Numbered from the stretch's first letter, positions 24,066 to 32,263 are shown. The stretch is 33,363 nt of DNA from Actinomycetes bacterium (GCA_021792455.1 JAJYUP010000023.1:1-33363), one strand, 5' to 3'. The notes: generated by a model from the letters alone, not told the origin. Made by a program: numbers and translations.

Positions 24066-25412
24066 TCAGGCTGCCGCTGCGACGCGGACCTTGCGCGGCG
24101 TGAAGCCGATGTGCAGGTGCTTCAGGGCTCGCAGGAAGTAGTTCTGGTGGTATTTGAAGTCGTTTGCGCCCTCGATGAACCAGAGATCCTCGACCCTCTC
24201 CACGAGCACCTTGAATCCGTAGAACAGCTCCCGTCGCGCAAGCGGCGCGCCGAGGCAGTGGTGCGTGGCGAGCCCAAACGCGAGGTGGCTGCGGGGGTTG
24301 GCACGGTCGAGGTCGAAGTCCTGTGGTTTGTCGTACTTGGCGGGGTCGCGGTTGGCGGCGGCGTAGCGCAGCGAGACTATCGACCCGGCGGGAATCGTCA
24401 CGCCATGCAGCTCGACGTCCTTGGAGGTTTCGCGCAGCAGGCACTGCACAGGTGACTCGAGCCGAAGGACCTCCTCGACGAAGGGCTCGAGGTACTTCTC
24501 GGGGTTGCCCTTCAGCTGCTGCCAGATCTCAGGATTCTGGATCAGGAGCATCACGCCGCCGGAGAGCGCGTTCGTCGTCGTCTCCGATCCCCCGACGAAC
24601 AGGTCCGCCATCATCTCTGAGTGCAGCTCGTTGTCGGTGAGCTTGCGTTTCCAGTCCTTGACTTCGTTGTTGACGAGGTCGGAGAGCAGCGTGTCGCTCG
24701 GGTGCCTGCGCAGCTCTTCGTAGCGCCCCTGGAAGTAGTGTTGGGCCTCGATCTCCATTTCAGCCGACCAGATCCGTTCAGCCGGGGTCTGCATCAAGCC
24801 CATCCGCTGGATCCAGGCGTCGGTCCACGCCTTTATCTGCGGCATGTCCTGCTCCGGGACGCCCATCTGCCGGCCGATCACGTACAGAGGCAGCGGGATC
24901 GCGAAGGCCTGCACCCACTCGCACCTGCCGTCATCGATGAATTCGTCGAAGAGGCGGTTCGCGAGCGACTCGACGAACGGATCGAGTTCGCGCACACGCT
25001 GAGGACGAAACGCCCAGTCGAACAGGCGGCGCAGCGCCATGTGTTCCGGCTCGTCGCGCCCGCTGAGAGTCGGGCACACCGGCCAGCCCTTTTCCTCGTA
25101 GAGCTTCTGGAGCTGTTCCTCGACCTCGGCCGCTTCGAGCAGCTGCCGCGCCTTCTCGGGGTCCTCGGGCTTCACGCCCTTCTCGGTCGCGCCCGCGCTG
25201 TTGCCGATTTTGTTGGTGAATGTCTCTGCATCGAGGAGCGCCGCCCGCACATCCTCATACCGGGTGAGCGTGTACATCCCGGTCACGGGGTCCTTCCAGA
25301 CGGGCGCGCGCTCGCGCATCGCCTCGTATGCGTGATACGGGCAGTCGTTGGTCGCCGGCTCGAAGAAGTTCACGTCTTCAGGGGACGGGATCTCAGTGGT
25401 CTGATCAGCCAT
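24066..25412 (-). CDS. cytochrome P450, first tandem copy
   Basis: 448-aa soluble bacterial P450, expected to hydroxylate a hydrophobic substrate. Heme motif FGLATHHCLG (379-388, Cys 386) departs from the usual pattern at its fourth position, where alanine replaces Gly/Asp; its paralogue has the normal glycine. The I-helix GGSETT and K-helix EEVLRLESPVQ are intact. The ATG at 25412 has AGGAG at good spacing. A perfect consensus -10 TATAAT (minus strand, 25504-25499) lies next to an operator (25510-25527), so this promoter looks strong and regulated. It is first of two P450 genes, divergent from the SnoaL-like gene. Confidence 0.94.
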   Translation of the reverse strand: MADQTTEIPSPEDVNFFEPATNDCPYHAYEAMRERAPVWKDPVTGMYTLTRYEDVRAALLDAETFTNKIGNSAGATEKGVKPEDPEKARQLLEAAEVEEQLQKLYEEKGWPVCPTLSGRDEPEHMALRRLFDWAFRPQRVRELDPFVESLANRLFDEFIDDGRCEWVQAFAIPLPLYVIGRQMGVPEQDMPQIKAWTDAWIQRMGLMQTPAERIWSAEMEIEAQHYFQGRYEELRRHPSDTLLSDLVNNEVKDWKRKLTDNELHSEMMADLFVGGSETTTNALSGGVMLLIQNPEIWQQLKGNPEKYLEPFVEEVLRLESPVQCLLRETSKDVELHGVTIPAGSIVSLRYAAANRDPAKYDKPQDFDLDRANPRSHLAFGLATHHCLGAPLARRELFYGFKVLVERVEDLWFIEGANDFKYHQNYFLRALKHLHIGFTPRKVRVAAAA

Positions 25413-25498
25413 CGCGGGTCTCCTGTGGTCAGCAACTTGGCCGCCTGCCGCCTTGCTCGTCGAGCGTGTGAGCGCAGCGCGGCTCCTCCAAGATCACG

Positions 25499-25530
25499 AT
25501 TATACCTCCCTACCGATCGCTTGGTAGATT
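25499..25530. promoter_or_regulatory. bidirectional operator/promoter, P450 and SnoaL-like genes
   Basis: Operator CTACCGA-TCGC-TTGGTAG at 25510-25527 (one arm mismatch). Minus strand: consensus TATAAT at 25504-25499 driving the P450 genes, with the operator covering the -35/spacer region. Plus strand: TAGATT at 25525-25530, partly inside the right arm, driving the SnoaL-like gene. Binding here should repress both directions. Confidence 0.75.
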
Positions 25531-25586
25531 GTTTGCGAAGCTGGCCACAGGTTGCGACGTCGATCACGGAGGACGAAGGAGGAGCA

Positions 25587-25991
25587 ATGGCAGACAGAGG
25601 CGCGATCGAGGAGATCTTCGCACGGTATGCGTGGGGGATGGACTCGCGGCAGTTCCAGTTCACGCGGGAAACCTTCGCCGAGGATGCGCGCTTCACGCTC
25701 GACATCCAGGGCACGCCGGCGATCGAGCCGTTGAGCGGGGCCGCGATCGGCGACTTCATCGAGACGACGACGAGAGAGCAGAAAGACCAGCGCCGCCACG
25801 TGATCACCAACCTGCACATAGAGGACGAGCGGGAGGACTCCGCCACGGCGATCGCCTACCTCAGCCTGTTGGTGACAGAGAACGATGAGCTGCATGCGCA
25901 GGCGACTGGCGTCTACAGAACCGAGGTGGATCGCCGCGATGGTGAGTGGCGCTTCCGCACGATGCACCTCGACCTCGACCGCCCTTTCTAG
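25587..25991 (+). CDS. SnoaL-like / NTF2-fold protein
   Basis: 134-aa small alpha+beta-barrel protein of the SnoaL_4/NTF2-like type. Typical features are the N-terminal helix IEEIFARYAWGMDSR, FAEDARFTLDIQG, the RRHVITNLHIE strand and the C-terminal WRFRTMHLDLDRPF. Members act as ketosteroid-isomerase-like isomerases, dehydratases or small-molecule binders, and often accompany P450s or ring-degrading enzymes. ATG 25587 is preceded by an excellent ribosome binding site, AAGGAGG (25576-25582). It is a single-gene unit, divergent from the P450s and controlled by the same operator. Function here is inferred from context only. Confidence 0.85.
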   Translation: MADRGAIEEIFARYAWGMDSRQFQFTRETFAEDARFTLDIQGTPAIEPLSGAAIGDFIETTTREQKDQRRHVITNLHIEDEREDSATAIAYLSLLVTENDELHAQATGVYRTEVDRRDGEWRFRTMHLDLDRPF

Positions 25992-26136
25992 GGGCGGCGC
26001 TGAGGGCCAGCTCGAGGCATCGCTGCAACGCGCAACACGGGTGCTTTGAGGAGGGAAGTCCGCATGTTCGAGAGGACGATCCATGTGCCGGGGCGTCGGC
26101 TCGAGCCCGGCGCCGGAGCGGGTGGCTACAGTGGGG

Positions 26137-26165
26137 TTGATTCCAAACGGCCGTTTGGCTATAGT
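26137..26165 (+). promoter_or_regulatory. promoter with palindromic operator in spacer, RbsC-type operon
   Basis: A -35 TTGATT (26137-26142) and a -10 TATAGT (26160-26165) are 17 bp apart. The spacer is occupied by the perfect 16-bp palindrome CCAAACGGCCGTTTGG (26143-26158). From memory its core fits the CNAACGNNCGTTNG consensus of the Thermus TetR repressor PaaR. The rest of the 248-bp gap (25992-26239) shows no gene. Confidence 0.8.
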
Positions 26166-26239
26166 CGCCGCCCTTTCCAGCGCTGGCGCGCCGCACCGCC
26201 CTGCGCACGAGTGGGGCAAGGGAGGATGGTGAGCAGACA

Positions 26240-27271
26240 GTGAGCACTCAGCAGTCGACTCCAGCAGCGCCGGTTTCCGGCCCGAGCTCGCGCGCGGCGC
26301 GGGCGCTGTCGAGACGGCCGATGCGTGATTCGGTGGGACCATTCTTCCAGTCCTATGGGCTTCTGATCGCGTTCGGGGCGCTGTTTCTCTTCTTTTCGCT
26401 GGAGCGTCTGAACACCTTTCCGACGCTCGAAAACATGCGCTCGATCCTCACTGGAGCCGCTCCGCTCGGCGTGATGGCCTTCGGGTTGACCGTGCCGATG
26501 ATCATGGGCGACTTCGACCTGTCGATCGGCTACCACACCCAGCTGCTCGGCGCGGTGGCCGTCGGGCTGATGGCGTTCAGCCACTTCAGCTCGGCGGAGT
26601 CGATCGTTGCGACGATCGCGATTGCGATCGCGATCGGCACGATCCTCGGGTCCGTCGTCGCCTGGTCGAAAATCTCGGCCTTCGTGATCACGCTCGGTGC
26701 CGGGATCGTCTTCTACGGCATCGAACTGCTCGTCACCGACGCGAAGACCGTGTTCAAAGGGCTGCAGCCGGGCTACCTCAGCCTCGCGACCAACACGTTC
26801 CTCACCTTCACCCTGCCGGTCTGGTTCGCGCTCGCGGTCGCCGTCGCGCTCTGGTATGTGACCAGACACACGGTTCTCGGGCGCAGGATGGCTGCCGTCG
26901 GAGGCAACAAGGAGGCGGCGCGCCTGTCCGGGATCAACGTGGAGTTCATGCGCACCGCCGGCTTTGCGATGGTGGGCATCACCGCTGCGATCGCGGGGAT
27001 CATCATCACCTCGCAGGCCGCCTCCTACTACCCCGACTCGGCGAGCGGGCTTCTGATACCGGCCTACGCGGGCGTGTTCCTCGGCGCTTCGGTGCTGCGG
27101 CCAGGCGAGTTTCACGTCTGGGGAACGGTGATCGGCGTGCTGTTCTTCGAGATGATCCAGGACGGGCTGACGCTGATGAACTACGGGGCCGCCACGACGA
27201 ACATCGTCGAGGGCGCGGTCTTCATCATCGGCGTGCTGATGTCGACGATCGGCAGCAGGGGACGGCGATGA
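26240..27271 (+). CDS. ABC importer permease, RbsC/sugar type
   Basis: 343-aa permease of the BPD_transp_2 family, carbohydrate (RbsC/XylH) branch, with about ten hydrophobic segments after a 30-residue cytoplasmic N-terminus. GDFDLSIG corresponds to the conserved GxIDLSVG block and GGNKEAARLSGINV to the ATPase-contact loop. The start GTG 26240 is 14 nt from AAGGGAGG (26218-26225), longer than ideal; a five-codon frame ATG GTG AGC AGA CAG TGA (26226-26243) begins next to that site and overlaps this GTG. The ATPase partner follows at 27444. No binding-protein gene is present in the window, so the cognate solute-binding protein must be elsewhere. Confidence 0.9.
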   Translation: MSTQQSTPAAPVSGPSSRAARALSRRPMRDSVGPFFQSYGLLIAFGALFLFFSLERLNTFPTLENMRSILTGAAPLGVMAFGLTVPMIMGDFDLSIGYHTQLLGAVAVGLMAFSHFSSAESIVATIAIAIAIGTILGSVVAWSKISAFVITLGAGIVFYGIELLVTDAKTVFKGLQPGYLSLATNTFLTFTLPVWFALAVAVALWYVTRHTVLGRRMAAVGGNKEAARLSGINVEFMRTAGFAMVGITAAIAGIIITSQAASYYPDSASGLLIPAYAGVFLGASVLRPGEFHVWGTVIGVLFFEMIQDGLTLMNYGAATTNIVEGAVFIIGVLMSTIGSRGRR

Positions 27272-27443
27272 GAGGCGCGCCTGCACCGTTGGTGGCCGGA
27301 GCCGGCGATCGGTGCTCGTCCGCGGCCGGGCGCTCGTGCGCTGCTGACATCGCCCTCCGGTCTCGCCTGCCCGTCGAGCGGTGCGCGCCTGCACTTCCCC
27401 ATGTGAGAGCGCAGCGGGGGCCAGCTGCGGAGACGTCTGAGTG

Positions 27444-29000
27444 ATGGGGGTCACGGATGCAAGCGCGCCCGAACAGCGCACGGACGGAAGCGTCGAGGCT
27501 CAGGCGCAGGGGCAGCCGATCCTCGAGGGTCGCTCCCTGAGCAAGCGCTTCCCTGGGGTCGTCGCGCTCGACGATGTGAGTGTCGCCTTTCTGCCCGGCG
27601 AGGTTCATGGACTGGTCGGTGAGAACGGCGCCGGCAAGTCGACCCTGCTGAAGGTGCTCTCGGGCATCTACGGCGAGGACAGCGGCGAGGTCCTCTTCGA
27701 GGGTCGGCAGGTGCGGTTCGCGGTGCCTGCGGACGCGGTCAAGCTTGGGATCGAGGTGATCCCGCAGGAGCTGTCGCTGGCGCCAGGGCTGTCCGCCGCG
27801 GAGAACATCATGATGGGCATCCAGCCATCGCGCTTCGGCCGGGTGCGCTGGGGCGCGGTGAACCGGAGGGCGCGCGAGGTCGCCTCGAGCGTCCATCTCG
27901 AGGTGGACGTTCGGCGCAAGGTGGAAACGCTCTCCCCGGCCCAGCAGCGGCTCGTGATGATCGCGCGTGCGCTCGCCCGCAACGCGCGGGTCGTGATCAT
28001 GGACGAGCCGACGGTTTCGCTGACCGAGACCGAGGTGGAGGCACTGAAGGCGGTCGTGCGACGGCTGAAGCGCGACGGCGTGACGGTCGTCTACGTCTCG
28101 CACAGGCTGGACGAGGTGCTCGAGCTGACCGATCGCGTGACCGTGATGAAGGACGGGCGCAAGGTCGACACCCATCCGACGAGCGCGGTGGACAAGCCGC
28201 AGCTGGTGAAGGAGATCATCGGCCGCAGCCTCGGGGAGCAGTTTCCAGACCGTGTGCTGCCGAGAACGATGACGCCGCTGCTGAGCGTGCGCAACCTCTC
28301 AGGAGGGCCTGTGCGCGACCTCTCGTTCGACCTGCACAGGGGGGAGATCCTCGGTCTCGCCGGCCTCGTCGGGTCGGGGCGGACCGAGGTGGTGAGGATG
28401 CTCTTCGGTGCGGACCCGAAGCATGGCGGCGAGATCACGCTCGAAGGGCGAGCGGTGAAGATCTCCAGTCCGCGGCAGGCGATAGCGCGGGGCATCGCGC
28501 TCCTGCCTGAGGACAGGCGCGGCCAGGGCGGTGTCGTGGAGATGTCGATCGCGGCGAACGTGACGCTGCCCATCATCCGGCGCTTCGCCGTGCGAGGCGT
28601 CGGCTTCGTCCGCGAGGGTGCCGAACGGCGCGCTGTGATGGAGCGCATCTCGCGCCTGAACGTGGCGACACCGAGCGCGAAGCGCCCGTTGAAGCTGCTC
28701 TCCGGGGGCAACCAGCAGAAGACCCTGATAGCGAAGTGGGAGCTGACGAAAGCGAAGGTGTTCATCTTCGATGAGCCGACCGCCGGGGTGGACGTCGGCG
28801 CAAAGCAGGAGATCTTCAGCCTGATCGCCGAGCTCGCAAGGACAGGAGCCGGCGTGATCGTGATCTCATCCGAGCTGGAGGAGGTCGTCGGGCTCAGCCA
28901 TCGCGTGCTGGTGATGAGAGAGGGACGATGCGTCGGCGAGCTGCGCGGCGATCAGATCTCCGAGGCAGAGATCCTCGCGCTCTGCTACGAGGCCGCCTGA
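27444..29000 (+). CDS. ABC importer ATPase, RbsA type with two nucleotide-binding domains
   Basis: 518-aa duplicated ATPase of the RbsA/XylG/MglA type. The first domain has Walker A GENGAGKST (about 59-67) and Walker B VVIMDEPTVSLTETE, but its signature reads LSPAQQ rather than LSGGQ/LSVGEQ. The second has the degenerate Walker A GLVGSGRTE typical of this family, a good LSGGNQQK signature and Walker B VFIFDEPTAGVDVGAK. ATG 27444 is chosen over the adjacent in-frame GTG 27441. A gap of 172 bp from the permease holds GCGCGCCTGCAC twice (27275-27286, 27383-27394) and no gene. The substrate need not be a sugar; downstream redox enzymes suggest import linked to their pathway. Confidence 0.9.
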   Translation: MGVTDASAPEQRTDGSVEAQAQGQPILEGRSLSKRFPGVVALDDVSVAFLPGEVHGLVGENGAGKSTLLKVLSGIYGEDSGEVLFEGRQVRFAVPADAVKLGIEVIPQELSLAPGLSAAENIMMGIQPSRFGRVRWGAVNRRAREVASSVHLEVDVRRKVETLSPAQQRLVMIARALARNARVVIMDEPTVSLTETEVEALKAVVRRLKRDGVTVVYVSHRLDEVLELTDRVTVMKDGRKVDTHPTSAVDKPQLVKEIIGRSLGEQFPDRVLPRTMTPLLSVRNLSGGPVRDLSFDLHRGEILGLAGLVGSGRTEVVRMLFGADPKHGGEITLEGRAVKISSPRQAIARGIALLPEDRRGQGGVVEMSIAANVTLPIIRRFAVRGVGFVREGAERRAVMERISRLNVATPSAKRPLKLLSGGNQQKTLIAKWELTKAKVFIFDEPTAGVDVGAKQEIFSLIAELARTGAGVIVISSELEEVVGLSHRVLVMREGRCVGELRGDQISEAEILALCYEAA

Positions 29001-29058
29001 GCGCGCGGGTGGCGATGGCGGCGCTCGGCGAGATGCTCTTCGCGGCGGAGGACCGGCG

Positions 29059-30969
29059 GTGAGCGCGACCCTGTTCTCGGAGTGTGAGGTCGCGGGCCTG
29101 TCGTTGAAGAACCGGATCGTGATGCCGGCGATGGGCACCGGGTTGCCCGACCACGACGGCTTCGTCACCGAGCAGACGATCGCCTACTACGAGCGCCGGG
29201 CGCGGGGCGGCGTCGGTCTGATGGTGCTCGAGGCGTCGCTCGTCAGCCCCGATGCCTACGGCGTCGGGCCAGAGCTGAGGCTGCACGACGATCGCTACGT
29301 TCCAGGGCTTGCCCGACTCGCGAACGCGGTGCAGCGGCACGGCGTGCCGGTGGGCGTCCAGCTGTGGCACCCTGGCCGGCAGACCCTCCTCGGCGAGCCG
29401 ATCGCCCCCTCACCGATACCGCTGTCCGCGCGCACGCCGGTGCCGAGAGCGCTGAGCGAGGCTGACATCGAGCAGCTGGTCGCGTCCTACGCACAGGCGG
29501 CGATGAACTGTCGCTCCGCCGGCTTCGATTTCGTCGAGGTGCACGGCGCGCACTGCTACCTGCCATGCGAGTTCCTCTCGCCGCTTTCGAACAAGCGACA
29601 GGACGCATATGGGGGCTCTCTGCGCGGGCGGGCATCATTCATGATCGAGATCGTGCGTGCGATCCGGGCCGCTTGTGGCGAGGATTTCCCCGTGTTCTTC
29701 CGCATCTCCGGTGAAGAGGGGTCAGAGGGTGGCTTCACCGTGGAGGAATCGGCGACCGTGTGCCGGTGGCTGCAGGAGGAGGGTGTGGCGGCGATATCCG
29801 TCTCCGCTGGCAACTGGTACGCACTGCACTTGACGATCCCGCCGATGTCGATGCAGCCAGGGTGCCTCGCGCCGCTTGCGGCGCGCATCCGCGAGCAGGT
29901 GTCAGTGCCCGTGATCGCGGCAGGCAGGCTGGACGACGTCGAGCTCGCCGAGCGCCTGCTGCGGGAGCAGCAGGCGGACCTGATCGCAGTCGGACGTGCG
30001 TTGATCGCCGATCCGGATTGGCCAGCGAAGGCGCAGGCTGGCAAGAGCGCGGAGATCCGCCCCTGCATCGCCTGCAACGCATGTGTCGACCTCGTCGCCA
30101 GAGCGCAGCAGGCACGGTGTGCGGTCAACCCAGAGGTCGGCCGCGACGGCAGCTTCCACGTCGTGCCCGCAGAGCATCGACGCAGAGTGATGGTCGTCGG
30201 CAGTGGCCCCGCCGGCATGGAGGCGGCGCGGATCGCCGCGCTTCGAGGACACGAGGTCTCGATCTGGGAGCGTGAGCCTGAGCTCGGCGGAAAGCTCGAC
30301 GTCGCCTCGCGCGCGCCGAGCAAGAGCAACGTGTTGCGCTTCCGCGACTATCAGGCTCATCTGATCGAGCAGCTTGGTGTGCAGATCCACACCGGGGTCG
30401 AGGTGGGGGCGGCCGAGGTCGAGCGGCAGCAGCCGGACGTCGTCATCATCGCCGTTGGCGCCGATCCGCTGATACCGCCGATCCCGGGCATCCACGGACC
30501 GCAGGTGATCGACGCTCAGGAGATCCTGCTGGGGCGCGTGAGCATCGCGCCCGGACGCCGCGTCGCTGTGATCGGCGGCAGTGCGACCGGGTGCGAGACC
30601 GCGGAGTTTCTAGTGGGCAGGGCCGCGGAGATCTCGATCCTCGAGATGCTGCCGACCGTCGGACGCGGCATCGAGCAGATAACGCGCCGCCGTCTGCTTC
30701 GCGATCTGCGCGCCGCCGGCGTGCGCATCCTCACCGAGGCAAAGGTCATCATGATCGAGCCTGGGAAGGTGATCTGCGAACGTCCCGACGGGAGCGAGCA
30801 CTGCGTCGAGGCCGACGATGTCGCGCTCGCGATCGGCTGGCGTCCTTCCGGTGAGGATCTCGCGGGCAGCCTCGATGGCCGCGAGACGATCGTGCTCGGC
30901 GATGCGCGTGTGCCTGCCGACTTCGTGGCGGCCGTGAACACCGGTGCCGACGCGGGCCTCGCGGTATGA
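29059..30969 (+). CDS. old-yellow-enzyme iron-sulfur flavoenzyme (2,4-dienoyl-CoA reductase/BaiCD-like)
   Basis: 636-aa three-part flavoenzyme. Residues 1-335 form an FMN TIM barrel with VHGAHCYL, where Y167 matches the catalytic tyrosine region of FadH, and DAYGGSLRGR. Residues 336-354 carry a 4Fe-4S site (C336, C339, C342, C354; CxxCxxC-x11-C). From 375 on lie FAD and NAD(P) domains, with GSGPAG at 381-386 and a second nucleotide motif GGSATGCE. It would reduce a conjugated double bond of an enoyl/dienoyl-CoA or cyclic enone; BaiCD reduces bile-acid intermediates. The GTG start follows GGAGG (29047-29051) by 7 nt. It is third in the operon begun by the RbsC-type permease. Confidence 0.91.
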   Translation: MSATLFSECEVAGLSLKNRIVMPAMGTGLPDHDGFVTEQTIAYYERRARGGVGLMVLEASLVSPDAYGVGPELRLHDDRYVPGLARLANAVQRHGVPVGVQLWHPGRQTLLGEPIAPSPIPLSARTPVPRALSEADIEQLVASYAQAAMNCRSAGFDFVEVHGAHCYLPCEFLSPLSNKRQDAYGGSLRGRASFMIEIVRAIRAACGEDFPVFFRISGEEGSEGGFTVEESATVCRWLQEEGVAAISVSAGNWYALHLTIPPMSMQPGCLAPLAARIREQVSVPVIAAGRLDDVELAERLLREQQADLIAVGRALIADPDWPAKAQAGKSAEIRPCIACNACVDLVARAQQARCAVNPEVGRDGSFHVVPAEHRRRVMVVGSGPAGMEAARIAALRGHEVSIWEREPELGGKLDVASRAPSKSNVLRFRDYQAHLIEQLGVQIHTGVEVGAAEVERQQPDVVIIAVGADPLIPPIPGIHGPQVIDAQEILLGRVSIAPGRRVAVIGGSATGCETAEFLVGRAAEISILEMLPTVGRGIEQITRRRLLRDLRAAGVRILTEAKVIMIEPGKVICERPDGSEHCVEADDVALAIGWRPSGEDLAGSLDGRETIVLGDARVPADFVAAVNTGADAGLAV

Positions 30970-30991
30970 GCGCTAACGCTCGAAGCGTCCG

Positions 30992-32263
30992 ATGAACGAT
31001 CTCGCTGCGCTGCTTGCGAGGCAGCTGCAGCGGGAGCTGCCGAGGTTGCCATCGATCGCCCGCGCGCGGATGACCGATGCCGGGCGCGCCTCACGTTGGG
31101 GCACGATCGCCGAGCTGCGCGAGGGTGCGCGCCGGGCGCTGCCCCGCATGATCTTCGACTTCGTCGATGGGGCGGCGGGCGACGAGGTCACAGCGGGCGC
31201 GAATGAGCGCGACCTGCGCGCGATCAGACTGCGTCCCCGCATGCTCGTCGACGTCTCTGACGTGACTCTGTCCACGAGCGTGCTCGGCCGCCAGATCGCG
31301 GTTCCTCTGCTCGGCGCCCCCATGGGCCTGTGCGGCCTTCTGCATCCGAGGGGGGAGATCGCGCTCGCGCGCGCGTTGCACGCTGTCGGCTCGATCTACG
31401 TGCTCGGGGCGATGGCATCGCACTCGATGGAGGCCGTGAGCGAGCAGACGCAGGGGCCGCTGTGGTTCCAGATGTACCTGTGGCGGGACCGCGGCCTGGT
31501 GGCAGAGCTGCTGGCCCGCTCCGCCAACTGCGGCCACGAGGCGCTGGTGCTCACGGTAGACGTCCCGCGGGCCGCCGCGCGCGACCGCGACAGGCGCAAC
31601 GGCTTCGGCTTTCCGCCGCGCCTCAGCGCACGGACGCTCGCCGAAGGGGCGATGCATCCGCGCTGGGCCTCGAGGTTCGCGCGTGACCCACGCATCGAGT
31701 TCGCGAACGTCGCGGGTCGAGACGGCGGTGGCGTCGACCCCGTGAGCGCAAGCACCTACATCAACAGCCAGTTCGATCCAACCGTGACCTGGAACGATCT
31801 CGCCTGGTTTCGAGAGCAGTGGCGCGGTCCCATCGTCGTGAAGGGGGTGCTCGACGTCGAGGACGCGCGCTCGGCCGTGCGCGTGGGCGCGGAGGCGATC
31901 TGCGTCTCCAACCACGGCGGTCGGCAGCTCGATCATGCGCCCTCGACGATAAGCGTGCTCGCACCGATCGTGGATGCTGTGTCCGGTGAGGCGGAGGTGT
32001 ATCTGGATGGCGGCATCCGTCGCGGCAGCGACGTGGTGAAGGCGCTCGCGCTCGGCGCTCGCGCATGCTTGGCAGGTCGCCCGCTTGCATACGGGCTCGG
32101 TGCCGCCGGGGAGTCCGGCGCCCGTCGCGCCGTGCAGATACTCGTCGACGAGCTCGCGAACACGCTCGCGCTCGCAGGCATGCCATCGGTCGGCGGCCTC
32201 GATGCTTCGGACGTGATCCTGCCAGGATCCGGCAGCCAAGGATCTGCCAATCGGTTGGTTTAG
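30992..32263 (+). CDS. FMN-dependent alpha-hydroxy-acid oxidase/dehydrogenase
   Basis: 423-aa member of the lactate/mandelate/glycolate oxidase family, oxidising an L-2-hydroxy acid to the 2-oxo acid. SNHGGRQLDH contains the catalytic base H308 and substrate arginine R311; K284 in VVKGV, Y162 in FQMYL and the phosphate-binding DGGIRRG (339-345) are present. The N-terminal tyrosine that binds substrate carboxylate in glycolate oxidase is phenylalanine here (F57 in FDFVDGAA). Start uncertain: ATG 30992 gives a 35-residue extension before the usual fold, ATG 31070 is an alternative, and neither has a strong ribosome binding site. A small stem GAGCG-CTAA-CGCTC (30968-30981) covers the preceding stop region. 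Its own stop overlaps an operator. Confidence 0.9.
   Translation: MNDLAALLARQLQRELPRLPSIARARMTDAGRASRWGTIAELREGARRALPRMIFDFVDGAAGDEVTAGANERDLRAIRLRPRMLVDVSDVTLSTSVLGRQIAVPLLGAPMGLCGLLHPRGEIALARALHAVGSIYVLGAMASHSMEAVSEQTQGPLWFQMYLWRDRGLVAELLARSANCGHEALVLTVDVPRAAARDRDRRNGFGFPPRLSARTLAEGAMHPRWASRFARDPRIEFANVAGRDGGGVDPVSASTYINSQFDPTVTWNDLAWFREQWRGPIVVKGVLDVEDARSAVRVGAEAICVSNHGGRQLDHAPSTISVLAPIVDAVSGEAEVYLDGGIRRGSDVVKALALGARACLAGRPLAYGLGAAGESGARRAVQILVDELANTLALAGMPSVGGLDASDVILPGSGSQGSANRLV
32244..32261 (+). promoter_or_regulatory. TetR-type operator overlapping the hydroxy-acid oxidase stop
   Basis: CTGCCAA-TCGG-TTGGTTT, with palindromic core CCAATCGGTTGG and the same 4-bp spacing as the other sites. 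It overlaps the last codons of the upstream gene. TAGGCT at 32272-32277 is a possible -10 for the next gene at 32315, so the ketopantoate-reductase-like gene may have its own regulated promoter. Confidence 0.55.

Noticed and set aside
24621-25586. upstream part of the frame ending with the SnoaL-like gene
   Set aside because: Antisense to the first P450 gene; ATG 25587 has a strong ribosome binding site and begins the known fold.
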